A stretch of 64,000 nt of DNA from Pseudoalteromonas piscicida (GTDB lineage: Bacteria; Pseudomonadota; Gammaproteobacteria; Enterobacterales; Alteromonadaceae). The notes under the pieces are model-generated. The model did not search any database. It was not told the DNA's origin and was given only the letters and a program-made list of their open reading frames with translations. The stretch covers positions 124,001 to 188,000 of the forward strand of contig NZ_CP011924.1 of the NCBI RefSeq assembly GCF_000238315.3. Reading direction: 5' to 3'. This document shows positions 8,675 to 16,759 of this stretch, in pieces. Position numbers and translations under genes: made by a program. How positions within the stretch are numbered: position 1 is the stretch's first letter; each line of letters begins with the position of its first letter.

Positions 8675-9754
8675 ATGACTATTGAAAACTATTACCTACT
8701 TTTACTTAGCCTATGTTGCACTTTGGTTGTTGCTCAGCTTTTTGTAAAAGAGAAAAAAGCAGCACATTTACTCTTTGCTTTAGTGTGCGGCTCGATAGCA
8801 TTGGCCACGACCAAAAAGCTGACTCAAGATTCCTTAAATGGATATCAGTATTTAATTGGCATGGGCGCTTGCGTGACCTGTAATGGGTTTTGGTTGCTTG
8901 CTAGGGCACTATTTAGAGAAAAACAGGCCATTTTAAAAAGGCATGTTGTGTTTGCAATTGCTATTGCTGCCTTGGTCATATGGCGACAAGGTTATTTGTT
9001 TATCGATAGTCAATTACACATGAACGCTCGCGGATTTGTTGAGTGGCTTAACATTGCGGCGTATGAGCTTACCTTGTTGTTGTCATCTAGTGTGCTCATG
9101 CTGGCATTTTGGGAAGGGTGCCGAGGATTCTCACAGTCTCAAGGGCAAGAAAAAGCACAAAGGGTGCTATTTATATCCGCTTATTTTATTTGCGTCGCAG
9201 GCACTAAACTAATCGAAAATCGCTTTGCCGACAATCGTGAGGTTCAAGAATGGGCAGTGACAAGCGCAGCCATCCTCATTATATTGACGGCGCAAGTGTT
9301 ACTGTATTGGCGATTTTCATCTCAACATACAATTACATCCGTTAGGTGCGTTGAATCAAATGAGCCAACACAAACCGAGGATGATATTGCGCTCCAGCAA
9401 CAGGTGGAACACTTTCTTATCAAGCAAAAAGGCTTTCTCAAAGAAGGGTTAAAAGTCGCTGACTTGGCTCAGCAATTTAATGAACCTGAATACAAAATAA
9501 GCCGAGTGATACGACAAAACCTGCAAGCGCGAAATTTCAGCCAATTGGTCAATGAGTTGAGGGTTGAGCATGCCAAAGTGCTGTTACAAGACCCCGCTAA
9601 ACAGCATTGGCCAGTACTTGTCGTTGGCCTGGAAAGTGGTTTCGCATCGGTTGGACCATTTACTAGAGCATTTAAAATCACTACGGGAACCACGCCAAAC
9701 CAATTTAGAAAGCAAAATAGCCAAACGCAAGTGCTACGTGAAGCACAAGAGTAA
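8675..9754 (+). CDS. Membrane-bound AraC-family transcriptional regulator
   Basis: About 359 residues. The N-terminal half has some seven hydrophobic helices (LLLLSLCCTLVVAQLF, LLFALVCGSIALAT, VVFAIAIAALVIW and others). The C-terminal about 100 residues are an AraC-type DNA-binding domain: LKVADLAQQFNEPEYKISRV is the first helix-turn-helix, and GFASVGPFTRAFK then TGTTPNQFRK is the signature second one. The start at 8675 fits the first helix; the frame is open to an ATG at 8594, and neither has a strong ribosome site. It is divergent from the DUF2306/membrane protein pair and is the obvious candidate to regulate it, which is an inference. Confidence 0.85.
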   Translation: MTIENYYLLLLSLCCTLVVAQLFVKEKKAAHLLFALVCGSIALATTKKLTQDSLNGYQYLIGMGACVTCNGFWLLARALFREKQAILKRHVVFAIAIAALVIWRQGYLFIDSQLHMNARGFVEWLNIAAYELTLLLSSSVLMLAFWEGCRGFSQSQGQEKAQRVLFISAYFICVAGTKLIENRFADNREVQEWAVTSAAILIILTAQVLLYWRFSSQHTITSVRCVESNEPTQTEDDIALQQQVEHFLIKQKGFLKEGLKVADLAQQFNEPEYKISRVIRQNLQARNFSQLVNELRVEHAKVLLQDPAKQHWPVLVVGLESGFASVGPFTRAFKITTGTTPNQFRKQNSQTQVLREAQE

Positions 9755-9761
9755 GTGGCGA

Positions 9762-10721
9762 TTAATCTAGTTTAGTCAGTTTGTATTGTAGCTGCTGAAT
9801 AGGCAGCTCTATCGTTTGTGGGTCAAGCTCTGGTGTAATATCACTGACCGGAAAGACGTTATCTATTTCTACCGCATTCGCGATAGCGTTAGTATCGTCA
9901 TTGGATAAAAAAGTAAGTTGGGTGTAATCACTGGGCTGTAAGTCATACCGAGCCAGTGTCGCTTTTAAATCTATGCTGTATTCGTATGCGGCTAATAGGC
10001 TACCTGCGTTATCGTTGTATCTGCAGATCCGCCATTGATAGCTACTTTCGACAAATTCCAGCGCCCAAATCCCACCTTTATCTTGGATCATTTGTTGTGG
10101 TTGTTGGCAGGGCTGCGGTAGGGGCAGTAAACGGCTATGAGACCAAAGCCCCTCGTGGTTTTGGCACAATAAGTCGCCCTTACCAAGGTCGATAATATGC
10201 GAGCTTAGACCATATTGGCAAAACTGGGAGGTGGGAATGAAAAAGGGAGCGCTGTGTTTGTTAAGCGCGCCAAACGCAATATAGCCCATTAATACCTCAG
10301 TGTTGGTCATCCAGCCAAGGTAAACATATTCATCATCTTGCCAGTTTGTTGATGCGATTTTCCCCTGTTTAATGGTGTTAGTCAGCGCGAAGTGGTCGCT
10401 TTTGCCATTGAATGTACAAGTCAAACTGCCTTGTGTATCGTCGATGTTGCATGATTGCTGAGCTTGCTTCTGTGATAGCCGCTTTATTTTAGAATTTGGC
10501 GCTTGATGAGTTAGTACTGAGGTGAACTTAGCCACAGCAGACAATTGGCCGGTTTGATCTTGTTTAAAACGACATTTAGGCTGTATCTTTGAGGAATTGA
10601 GCACGACACTACCATCAAGTACAGCAAGCTCACAGCTATTGGCTATGGTACAAGCCGTAAGCAGCATAACGCCACCAAAGGCAATCCAAGTGTTTTGCAA
10701 ATCACAATACTCATCAGTCAT
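9762..10721 (-). CDS. Hypothetical lipoprotein-like protein
   Basis: 319 residues with no family I recognise. A hydrophobic stretch ending in VMLLTAC near residues 18-24 looks like a lipobox. However, the predicted N-terminus before it is acidic (MTDEYCDLQ), so the true start may be a TTG near 10700. The rest is soluble and Cys-containing (CRFKQDQTG, SCNIDDTQGSLTC, CQNHEGLW), consistent with a disulfide-bearing periplasmic or surface domain. It ends 7 bases from the convergent AraC-type gene and follows the MFS gene at 75 bp on the same strand. Confidence 0.6.
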   Translation of the reverse strand: MTDEYCDLQNTWIAFGGVMLLTACTIANSCELAVLDGSVVLNSSKIQPKCRFKQDQTGQLSAVAKFTSVLTHQAPNSKIKRLSQKQAQQSCNIDDTQGSLTCTFNGKSDHFALTNTIKQGKIASTNWQDDEYVYLGWMTNTEVLMGYIAFGALNKHSAPFFIPTSQFCQYGLSSHIIDLGKGDLLCQNHEGLWSHSRLLPLPQPCQQPQQMIQDKGGIWALEFVESSYQWRICRYNDNAGSLLAAYEYSIDLKATLARYDLQPSDYTQLTFLSNDDTNAIANAVEIDNVFPVSDITPELDPQTIELPIQQLQYKLTKLD

Positions 10722-10795
10722 CAGCTACATTCTATATACATAGCTGATAACACCTTGATTAAGCAATCTTTGGTGACGAGTGCTTATCAGTCAGA

Positions 10796-12145
10796 CTATG
10801 GCTGAGGTTTGTTAGTCGTTTCGTCCAGCTCCTCGGTTGGCTCACTATTTTGATCATTGTCGTCGAGTTCATCGTCGTTATCGCGAGGCGCATCTTCGTC
10901 AACGACAAGTAGCTGTTCGTGTGCTGTTTTTTCTTCGATACGCGGGTCCATGGTGGCTGCGAGCGGTGAGCTGGTAATATCAGAAGTCGCAGCCACATAG
11001 TCGCTAGGCTCTGGCTGCTCAGCTTTTTGTCTGGCGTTGATAAAGTGGAGGAGTAAAAACATAACAACGGTTAGTGCGCTTAACGAAGCGTATAAGGCTT
11101 GATGACCAAAATGGGACATGATCTGTGCAATAGCGGCCGAGCCAACGCAGGCACCTCCCCCAAACGCCACCAGCAATGCGGAAGAAACACCAACACGGTC
11201 TTCATCATCAACACGGGAGTTTGCTAGTGCCGAAGAAAGTGGGTACATGGTAAATGCAAATAACCCAAAGCCAAAAGTCAGCCAAAGACTGTAGCTTGGG
11301 CTCAGTGGCAGTAAAAATATACAAAGAGAAATCAACCCAATAAAAACAGCGTTACTGCGCAGTAAGATACTTCTGCGAACTCGGTCAGAGATAATGCCCA
11401 TTGGCCACTGTGCAAGCAAACCTGCAAAAATTGTTACCGACATATACATAGCAATTTCTTCGGCATTAAATCCTGATTGGCTGGCAAAAGTCGGGGCAAG
11501 GCCATAAAAGCTGCCATTAATCACTCCGGCAAAACAGACCGCCGTAAGAGATTGAGGCACTTTTTTGAAGTAGGTAAACAGACTGACTTGAATAGGTTTA
11601 AGTGGCTTAGGGTGGATCCGCCTCGTCGTTGAAATAGGGATAATTCCAAAGGATAAAGCAACAACAATTAAAAATAGCGGCGCATAGCCAAGCTCGGGGA
11701 AGTTAGAAAGCGCAAACTGCCCAGTTACCATACCGAGGTAGGAAGTGAGCATGTAAAAAGAAAATACCCGCCCTCGCTGCTCTGGTGCTGCTTGTTCATT
11801 CAGCCAGCTTTCGAGCACCATAAAGTTACACATCATGCCAAGACCCACCACAAGTCGTAGTCCAAGCCAAAGATAGATATTGTCACTCACCCCATGTATT
11901 GCTACGCAGGCCGTCACTGCAGCTGTGCTTGCCGCAAACGCGCGAATATGCCCAACTGATTTGATCAGGTGGTAGCCTAATTTGGCACCGAGCAACAAAC
12001 CCAAGTAATAAAACGAGGTAAGCAAGCCGATCCAAAACGTGCTGACGCCGTGCTGGCCTAAATAAAGCGCTAAGTAAGTAGTCAGCAGGCCTGTCCCACC
12101 GACTAAGAATAGATTTGTTAAATAAAGCGATGGAAAAGATTTCAT
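10796..12145 (-). CDS. MFS transporter (YcaD-like) with acidic C-terminal tail
   Basis: A 12-helix major facilitator of about 449 residues, similar in pattern to the YcaD group of uncertain substrate. The helices start at YLTNLFLVGGTGLLTTYLAL. The cytoplasmic loop MGIISDRVRRSILL is the second-half copy of the MFS motif A, and VVLGLGMM-like segments and LESWLNEQA lie in helix 4-5. I choose the ATG at 12145 because AAGG lies before it; an upstream ATG at 12163 adds six residues and has no ribosome site. The last about 70 residues are highly acidic (DNDDELDDNDQNSE) and not part of the transporter fold. Confidence 0.82.
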   Translation of the reverse strand: MKSFPSLYLTNLFLVGGTGLLTTYLALYLGQHGVSTFWIGLLTSFYYLGLLLGAKLGYHLIKSVGHIRAFAASTAAVTACVAIHGVSDNIYLWLGLRLVVGLGMMCNFMVLESWLNEQAAPEQRGRVFSFYMLTSYLGMVTGQFALSNFPELGYAPLFLIVVALSFGIIPISTTRRIHPKPLKPIQVSLFTYFKKVPQSLTAVCFAGVINGSFYGLAPTFASQSGFNAEEIAMYMSVTIFAGLLAQWPMGIISDRVRRSILLRSNAVFIGLISLCIFLLPLSPSYSLWLTFGFGLFAFTMYPLSSALANSRVDDEDRVGVSSALLVAFGGGACVGSAAIAQIMSHFGHQALYASLSALTVVMFLLLHFINARQKAEQPEPSDYVAATSDITSSPLAATMDPRIEEKTAHEQLLVVDEDAPRDNDDELDDNDQNSEPTEELDETTNKPQP

Positions 12146-12396
12146 ATCGACCTTGGGATTCATTATGAATTTGCGTGTAACGCTCTAATAGTAGGGGAGA
12201 AATAGTTTATTTCCAAGCAAAAAGCTGTTGACCATTTATCAGCCTTGTTTGTTTGTGTCGTTGGCTGATTGCTACATAGTCTAAGTTATAGGGTTATTCA
12301 GTGTGGTTCTGGCAAAAATACAGTGATAACACGCGAATGATTGAATAGTTGCTTTAATTGGGTTGAGTGTTTTTTGTTCAGGTGATACAACTTAAG

Positions 12397-12430
12397 TTCA
12401 GGACTAAATTATTATGAGCTAGTTCCTGAA
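12397..12430. promoter_or_regulatory. Imperfect inverted repeat upstream of the 67-residue peptide gene
   Basis: TTCAGGACTA (12397-12406) pairs with TAGTTCCTGAA (12420-12430) apart from one extra base. It lies 30 bases before the start codon at 12460. It could be an operator or a 5'-leader hairpin. A comparable but different-sequence repeat precedes the related peptide gene at 16249. Confidence 0.45.
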
Positions 12431-12459
12431 TTTATCAATAAAACAAAAAAGGATTACCA

Positions 12460-12663
12460 ATGAAATTAACGGTTAAAAAATTAAAGTCTTTATCTAAAAA
12501 CAGCCAATCACTTGATTATGCAGCGACGCCTAATGTGGCAGGCGGTTATACAACGAGGCCTGGCACGATTGGTTGTGAAACCACGACTAAAGAGTGTGAT
12601 TTAATCACCACTGCACTTTGTACAAGCGCTCGATGCGATAACTACACGACTGAAAATTGTTAG
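12460..12663 (+). CDS. Putative Cys/Thr-rich RiPP precursor peptide (AGG leader)
   Basis: A 67-residue peptide with AAGGA six bases before its ATG. The leader (residues 1-29) is basic, begins MKLTVKKLKSL and ends TPNVAGG. The following 38 residues contain five Cys (GCE, KEC, ALC, ARC and the C-terminal Cys) and many Thr, the composition expected of a modified core peptide. Two further genes at 16249 and 16527 share the leader pattern M-K-L-x-(L/V)-K-K ... T-P-x-(V/I)-A-G-G and the terminal Cys. No modification enzyme or C39-type transporter is in the window. A weak hairpin, GCAGG (12675-12679)/CCTGC (12692-12696) then CTTT, may end the transcript. Confidence 0.7.
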   Translation: MKLTVKKLKSLSKNSQSLDYAATPNVAGGYTTRPGTIGCETTTKECDLITTALCTSARCDNYTTENC

Positions 12664-12780
12664 CAATCAAGTAAGCAGGAGCTGGGCAGTACCTGCCTTT
12701 ATTCTTTGTATTTTATTGATTCATCAACCTGAGCTCAGAATAACGTTTGACGTAAATACCAAGCCCAGGCCAATGTAACT

Positions 12781-15333
12781 TTAATTTCCTCGATTCATCT
12801 GCGTTAATTTATCGCCAATGGGTTGAGAGAAGTTATAACCATCGTACTTATCCCAGTTAATCGACCATGTCATCACGCCACCAAAGTTCGGATAAGCCCT
12901 GTTGGGTTGAATAGTGCCACATCCTGTACCTTTGGTTAAACAATCTAAGGCATTGATGATATTGCCGATGGGCGCTTGGCCTGAATTTGCCGACTGTGGG
13001 CCAGAAGGTAGACCAATGGCTACTTGGTCATCCCTAAGTGGCGCAAAGCGGGTGCCATCAGCAAGATCAAATCCTTCAATCAGCATTTTTGCATGAGCAA
13101 CCATCATGTTCACTGAGCCCTCAGGAGCACTTCCTGGTTCGTATGGGTTAGGTAGGCCGCCATTGTTGTATAGCTGTACGTGCAGTAAATCTAATGTGTC
13201 GCGTAGCTCATTTATAAGTGGAATATAAGCGCCCCAAATACCTGAATAGGCAATCATGCCACCATGTACGTAGGGATGCTCAGGGGCCATGGTAAGTACC
13301 ATATTGCCACCAATATTTTGTTCTATTTGTTTTAATGCTCTTGGCAGCCGAGCTTGGATCTGAGAGCCATGCACAAGGTTCGAGCCACTCTCTAAATCTA
13401 TATCGAGCCCGTCAAATCCCCATTGTTGAATAATACCGGTGAGGCTGCTGACAAATGCCGCTTCATCGGCATCCGTATTGAGGGTAATTGTGCCTTCTGC
13501 ACCACCAAGGCTTAGCACAAAAACTTTACCTTGCGCTTGTAGTGCCTGCATGTCGGATTTGAATTTTACTGGGTCGATAGGCGGGCAGTTAGAGCGAATG
13601 TCTTTTTCAAATAGTGTGAAGTGCACTGTGCCATTCGAGTTTCTATCATTTTCAGCAAAGGCAATATCGATGATGTCCCAAGCAGTAGACATCTGATCAA
13701 GTGGAATAGGGCAACCAGCTGGATTGACAAAGTTATGCCAATAGCCAATCAGTTTGTGCTTTTTACCGATGGGTTTGTCGATGACTTGAACTGTCACGCC
13801 GCTACTGGACACCTGTTCATTATTGTCGTTGGTGGCCGTGGCATAAAGTGTTTTTGTGCCGATTGAGGCCGGTGCATAACTATATTCGTAGGGTGGCGTT
13901 GCGTCTGTATTGAGTAATACGCCATCAGCATAAAATTGTACTTGTGTGATTTGTCCAACAAAAGAGGATGCTTGTGCAATCAATTGAGTGGAATTACCCA
14001 AGGTAATTTGGCTGCCGCTAGTGGGGGCGAGTAAATCAACGGCAATCGGTTTATCAGTCACATTCACTGTGATTGTTTGCTCGCTTTGATTACTTTCATT
14101 ATCGACGGCAATGGCGTTTAAGCTTACCGGATTGAGGGTTGTCGGTGTCCAGCTGTGGCTAAGTGTTCCTTGATTGGCTGTGGCGAGGAGTGTGTTGTCA
14201 GCATAGAGTGACAGTGTAGCAATACTGCCGTCAGTATCTTGAGCACTGACAGAGATAGTGGTGGGCGCATTGACCAAAACAGTACCATTATTGGACGGGC
14301 TTTCGAACGTTACGGTTGGCGCGATTGCGCAGATCCCTAAGTCGCTCCAAGCATCGGTCCAATACTGGCCTGTACCTGGCTCGTATGCCCACTGCGCGTT
14401 TGAGCTACACCAACCTGCGATGTCACAGCGATATTTATGATTATTATGCGCGACGAGTTCACCAGTCTGGTAATTTTGTCCAGCGCTGTATGCTCTAAGG
14501 CCTTGGCAGCCACCTCCCACTTTTGTTAACACGTCGATGGCAAGGTTTGCCTCACTCACCAAGCCTTGATTGTCTATCGCTTTTACATTTAGTTGGTTTA
14601 CGCCAACTTGTTCCGCTTGGAATTGGAACTCAAAAGGAGAGGTTGTTAGGTTCGCGACAAGCTGGTTGTTCAGGCTAATTTCTACTCCCGCAATAGTACC
14701 GTTGCTATCTTCAGCGGTGATGCTGATCCCTACCATATCGCCTTGATAGAATTGCTGGCCGTTGGCTGGTGCTACAATGGATACGTTCGGTGGTAAATTT
14801 CCCCCGCCCGGTTTTACTGTGATCCGTGCTGATTGCGAACTTCCGGTTAGCCCTTGTAAATCGGTGGCAATTGCACTGATATCGTATTCGCCAAGTACTG
14901 CGCTCCAAGTGGTTTGAAATGGCGCGCTAGTATCCGTTGCGATAACTTGGCCATTTACTAAGAATTCGACATAAGCTAGGTCACCATCGGCATCATTGGC
15001 ATCAGCGGAAAAAACAGCGCTGTCATTTTCGCCCAGCACAGCACCATTATTTGGGCTGGTGAGTACGACACTCGGCGTTTGACCTGACCCCGTTGCACAA
15101 GCTCCAAGTGACCGCCAGACATCATAAGGACCGGAGTGGCCTGCTGGATTGTCGTTTTGACTGTACCACTTAGCTTCATATGCTTGGTTTTGGGACTCTG
15201 TAATATCCCCTTGTCTGTATACTTGTTGTTCAGACCACAGGGTTAAATTACTACAGTCGTAGGCGTTTGCTTGGCCTGCGAGGATGAGAGCACCGCTCGT
15301 CCAAGCCAATCGTAATATAGAAGTTGGTTTCAT
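12781..15333 (-). CDS. Secreted multidomain chitinase, GH18 with two chitin-binding modules
   Basis: An 850-residue secreted endochitinase. It has a signal peptide (SGALILAGQANA), then a CBM5/12-like chitin-binding module near residues 25-77 (CSNLTLWSEQQVYRQGD, VWRSLGAC). Two bacterial Ig-like domains follow (about 84-270), then a second chitin-binding module (about 275-335, ending YWTDAWSDLGIC) and two more Ig-like domains (about 337-520). The GH18 catalytic domain begins KHKLIGYWHNF near residue 525. The catalytic DxxDxDxE motif is DGLDIDLE at about 640-647, with SLGGAEG upstream. All key residues are present. The gene stands alone; the organism can probably use chitin. Confidence 0.93.
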   Translation of the reverse strand: MKPTSILRLAWTSGALILAGQANAYDCSNLTLWSEQQVYRQGDITESQNQAYEAKWYSQNDNPAGHSGPYDVWRSLGACATGSGQTPSVVLTSPNNGAVLGENDSAVFSADANDADGDLAYVEFLVNGQVIATDTSAPFQTTWSAVLGEYDISAIATDLQGLTGSSQSARITVKPGGGNLPPNVSIVAPANGQQFYQGDMVGISITAEDSNGTIAGVEISLNNQLVANLTTSPFEFQFQAEQVGVNQLNVKAIDNQGLVSEANLAIDVLTKVGGGCQGLRAYSAGQNYQTGELVAHNNHKYRCDIAGWCSSNAQWAYEPGTGQYWTDAWSDLGICAIAPTVTFESPSNNGTVLVNAPTTISVSAQDTDGSIATLSLYADNTLLATANQGTLSHSWTPTTLNPVSLNAIAVDNESNQSEQTITVNVTDKPIAVDLLAPTSGSQITLGNSTQLIAQASSFVGQITQVQFYADGVLLNTDATPPYEYSYAPASIGTKTLYATATNDNNEQVSSSGVTVQVIDKPIGKKHKLIGYWHNFVNPAGCPIPLDQMSTAWDIIDIAFAENDRNSNGTVHFTLFEKDIRSNCPPIDPVKFKSDMQALQAQGKVFVLSLGGAEGTITLNTDADEAAFVSSLTGIIQQWGFDGLDIDLESGSNLVHGSQIQARLPRALKQIEQNIGGNMVLTMAPEHPYVHGGMIAYSGIWGAYIPLINELRDTLDLLHVQLYNNGGLPNPYEPGSAPEGSVNMMVAHAKMLIEGFDLADGTRFAPLRDDQVAIGLPSGPQSANSGQAPIGNIINALDCLTKGTGCGTIQPNRAYPNFGGVMTWSINWDKYDGYNFSQPIGDKLTQMNRGN

Positions 15334-15530
15334 ACTGATCCCTTACATGTTGTTGTGTGTTTTATGAACAAAACCAAATTAGCATATAGGTAAATAATTC
15401 GTTAATCAACACTCGAGTAATGAGTAAATCTCATCGCTGCAATAACATGAGCATCGCAATTTTAATTCGCATATTTCAAATAATCGGCTAGGTTTAGAGG
15501 GAATTTAACGGACTTTATAGGATCCATATC

Positions 15531-16004
15531 ATGGCGACTTCTTCAATTCCTTCCGGTTATCATTCACTCACGCCTTACCTCATTGTGGCTGGTGCAGCAA
15601 AAGCCATCGAGTTTTACCGAGCTGCTTTTGGCGCTAGCGTAAAACTTCAGTTACCTATGCCAGATGGCGGAATAGCACATGCGGAGCTGCTGATTGGTAA
15701 CTCTTATGTGATGCTTTCAGATATGTGCCCTGATATGCACTTTAAAGATCCCAATGAGCTTGGTGGTACGCCCGTTAGCTTGATGTTGTATGTTGACGAT
15801 GTGGACACTGTGTTTGCGGGGGCAATTGAATTGGGGGCACAGCAAGTTACGCCCGTTTGTGATCAGTTTTATGGTGATAGGGCTGGAACGCTACGAGACC
15901 CATTTGGTCATGTCTGGACGATTGGCACGCATAAAGAAGATCTCACAGAAACCGAGTTGCTCGCGCGTATGGCTGATTTTATGGATAAGCAACAAGATGC
16001 CTAG
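15531..16004 (+). CDS. VOC-family protein (PhnB/glyoxalase-like)
   Basis: 157 residues with the vicinal-oxygen-chelate beta-alpha-beta-beta-beta fold repeated twice. The first repeat has LTPYLIVAGAAKAIEFYRAA, GGIAHAELLIGNSYVML and the second MLYVDDVDTVFAGAIELGA, ending RDPFGHVWTIGTH. The pattern matches PhnB-like proteins, which resemble glyoxalase or bleomycin-resistance proteins and usually have no assigned substrate. The ATG at 15531 has no strong ribosome site (GGATCCATATC precedes it). It is followed by 244 bp of non-coding sequence and then the small peptide genes, so it is probably not co-transcribed with them. Confidence 0.85.
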   Translation: MATSSIPSGYHSLTPYLIVAGAAKAIEFYRAAFGASVKLQLPMPDGGIAHAELLIGNSYVMLSDMCPDMHFKDPNELGGTPVSLMLYVDDVDTVFAGAIELGAQQVTPVCDQFYGDRAGTLRDPFGHVWTIGTHKEDLTETELLARMADFMDKQQDA

Positions 16005-16201
16005 TTGAGGTAAGCTTATCTCAGTAGATTGCATGTTTGTTGATTTTTTGTTTGTTTTTAATGGTGCGTTTTTTGGGGTTTGTGGTTAAAAAGCATTATT
16101 TAACATATGGTTAATTGTTGTTCTAATGAAGGGGTGAATTTTAAAGTTAACTTTATTGTTAATAATGTTGAATTTTTAATTTTTTCATGGCAGCTTAAGA
16201 A

Positions 16202-16225
16202 TTAGTGATAAATTCTTATCACTAA
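16202..16225. promoter_or_regulatory. Perfect 10-bp inverted repeat upstream of tandem peptide genes
   Basis: TTAGTGATAA (16202-16211), a 4-base spacer, then TTATCACTAA (16216-16225). It lies 23 bases before the ATG at 16249. The half-site TTAGTGATAA plus flanking bases recurs once after the second peptide gene (16691-16700). It could be a dimeric repressor site or a leader hairpin. Confidence 0.5.
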
Positions 16226-16248
16226 ACGACTATTTCAAGGAAATGATA

Positions 16249-16416
16249 ATGAAATTAAAATTAAAAAAATCAGCGTTGAAGCAACTAGATAAAAACCAAA
16301 ACCTACCTTTACAGCAAACCCCTCAAGTAGCAGGCGGTGCTGAGCCAAATACTAGAATCCCATGCCGTTTAACGGAAACGTTGACTGGTACGGATTACGG
16401 TCAGTGCCGTTGTTAG
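16249..16416 (+). CDS. Small putative RiPP precursor peptide, tandem copy 1
   Basis: A 55-residue peptide. AAGGA at 16237-16241 sets the start at the ATG at 16249 rather than the in-frame ATG at 16243. The leader begins MKLKLKKSALKQLDKNQN and ends TPQVAGG at residue 30. The 25-residue remainder contains RIPCR, LTET and a C-terminal GQCRC, giving three Cys. It is closely related to the gene at 16527 (same leader, RIPCR, LTET, terminal Q-C-x-C) and more distantly to that at 12460. Leader/core division at Gly-Gly is an inference. No enzyme gene for maturation lies nearby. Confidence 0.68.
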   Translation: MKLKLKKSALKQLDKNQNLPLQQTPQVAGGAEPNTRIPCRLTETLTGTDYGQCRC

Positions 16417-16526
16417 TATAGTCGAGCAGTGTTTTAGGTTGGCCTGATGGGATAGAGATCGACTTGTTGGACTATCAACCTTAAACAACATGATTTATAA
16501 ATTAAGATTAACTCAAGGATAAGAAG

Positions 16527-16688
16527 ATGAAATTAAAATTAAAAAAAACAGCATTAAAACAATTAGATAAACAACAAAACCTGCCTCAAGAGCAAACACC
16601 AAACATCGCTGGTGGTGCAAATAGCCGTATTCCGTGTCGTCCGCCTTTGACGGAAACGGGTAACCAATACTGGCAGTGCGATTGTTAA
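16527..16688 (+). CDS. Small putative RiPP precursor peptide, tandem copy 2
   Basis: A 53-residue peptide with AAGGA before its ATG (16515-16519). The leader is nearly identical to the preceding copy (MKLKLKKTALKQLDKQQN) and ends TPNIAGG at residue 30. The 23-residue remainder has RIPCR, LTET and ends WQCDC. The core is more diverged than the leader, as expected of precursor paralogues that vary their product. It lies 110 bp after the first copy and is followed at once by a strong terminator, so the two probably form one transcript. Confidence 0.68.
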   Translation: MKLKLKKTALKQLDKQQNLPQEQTPNIAGGANSRIPCRPPLTETGNQYWQCDC

Positions 16689-16712
16689 GATTAGTGATAA
16701 ATTAACACGAAC

Positions 16713-16741
16713 AAGCTCACATTTAAGTGAGCTTTTTATTT
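16713..16741. terminator. Rho-independent terminator after the peptide genes
   Basis: AGCTCAC (16714-16720) pairs with GTGAGCT (16727-16733), and the stem extends to AAGCTCAC/GTGAGCTT. TTTTATTT follows on the plus strand. It lies between the peptide genes and the convergent gene ending at 16760, and may serve both directions because A-residues precede it. Confidence 0.8.
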
Positions 16742-16759
16742 CCGAAAAGTTACCGGCTT

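Noticed and set aside
12460..12663. Toxin-antitoxin or bacteriocin-immunity pair
   Set aside because: There is no partner gene on either side; the AGG leader and the related peptides at 16 kb fit a precursor peptide better.
13439..13866. Overlapping open frames inside the chitinase gene
   Set aside because: They lie antisense or out of frame within the GH18 catalytic domain, which has intact motifs.
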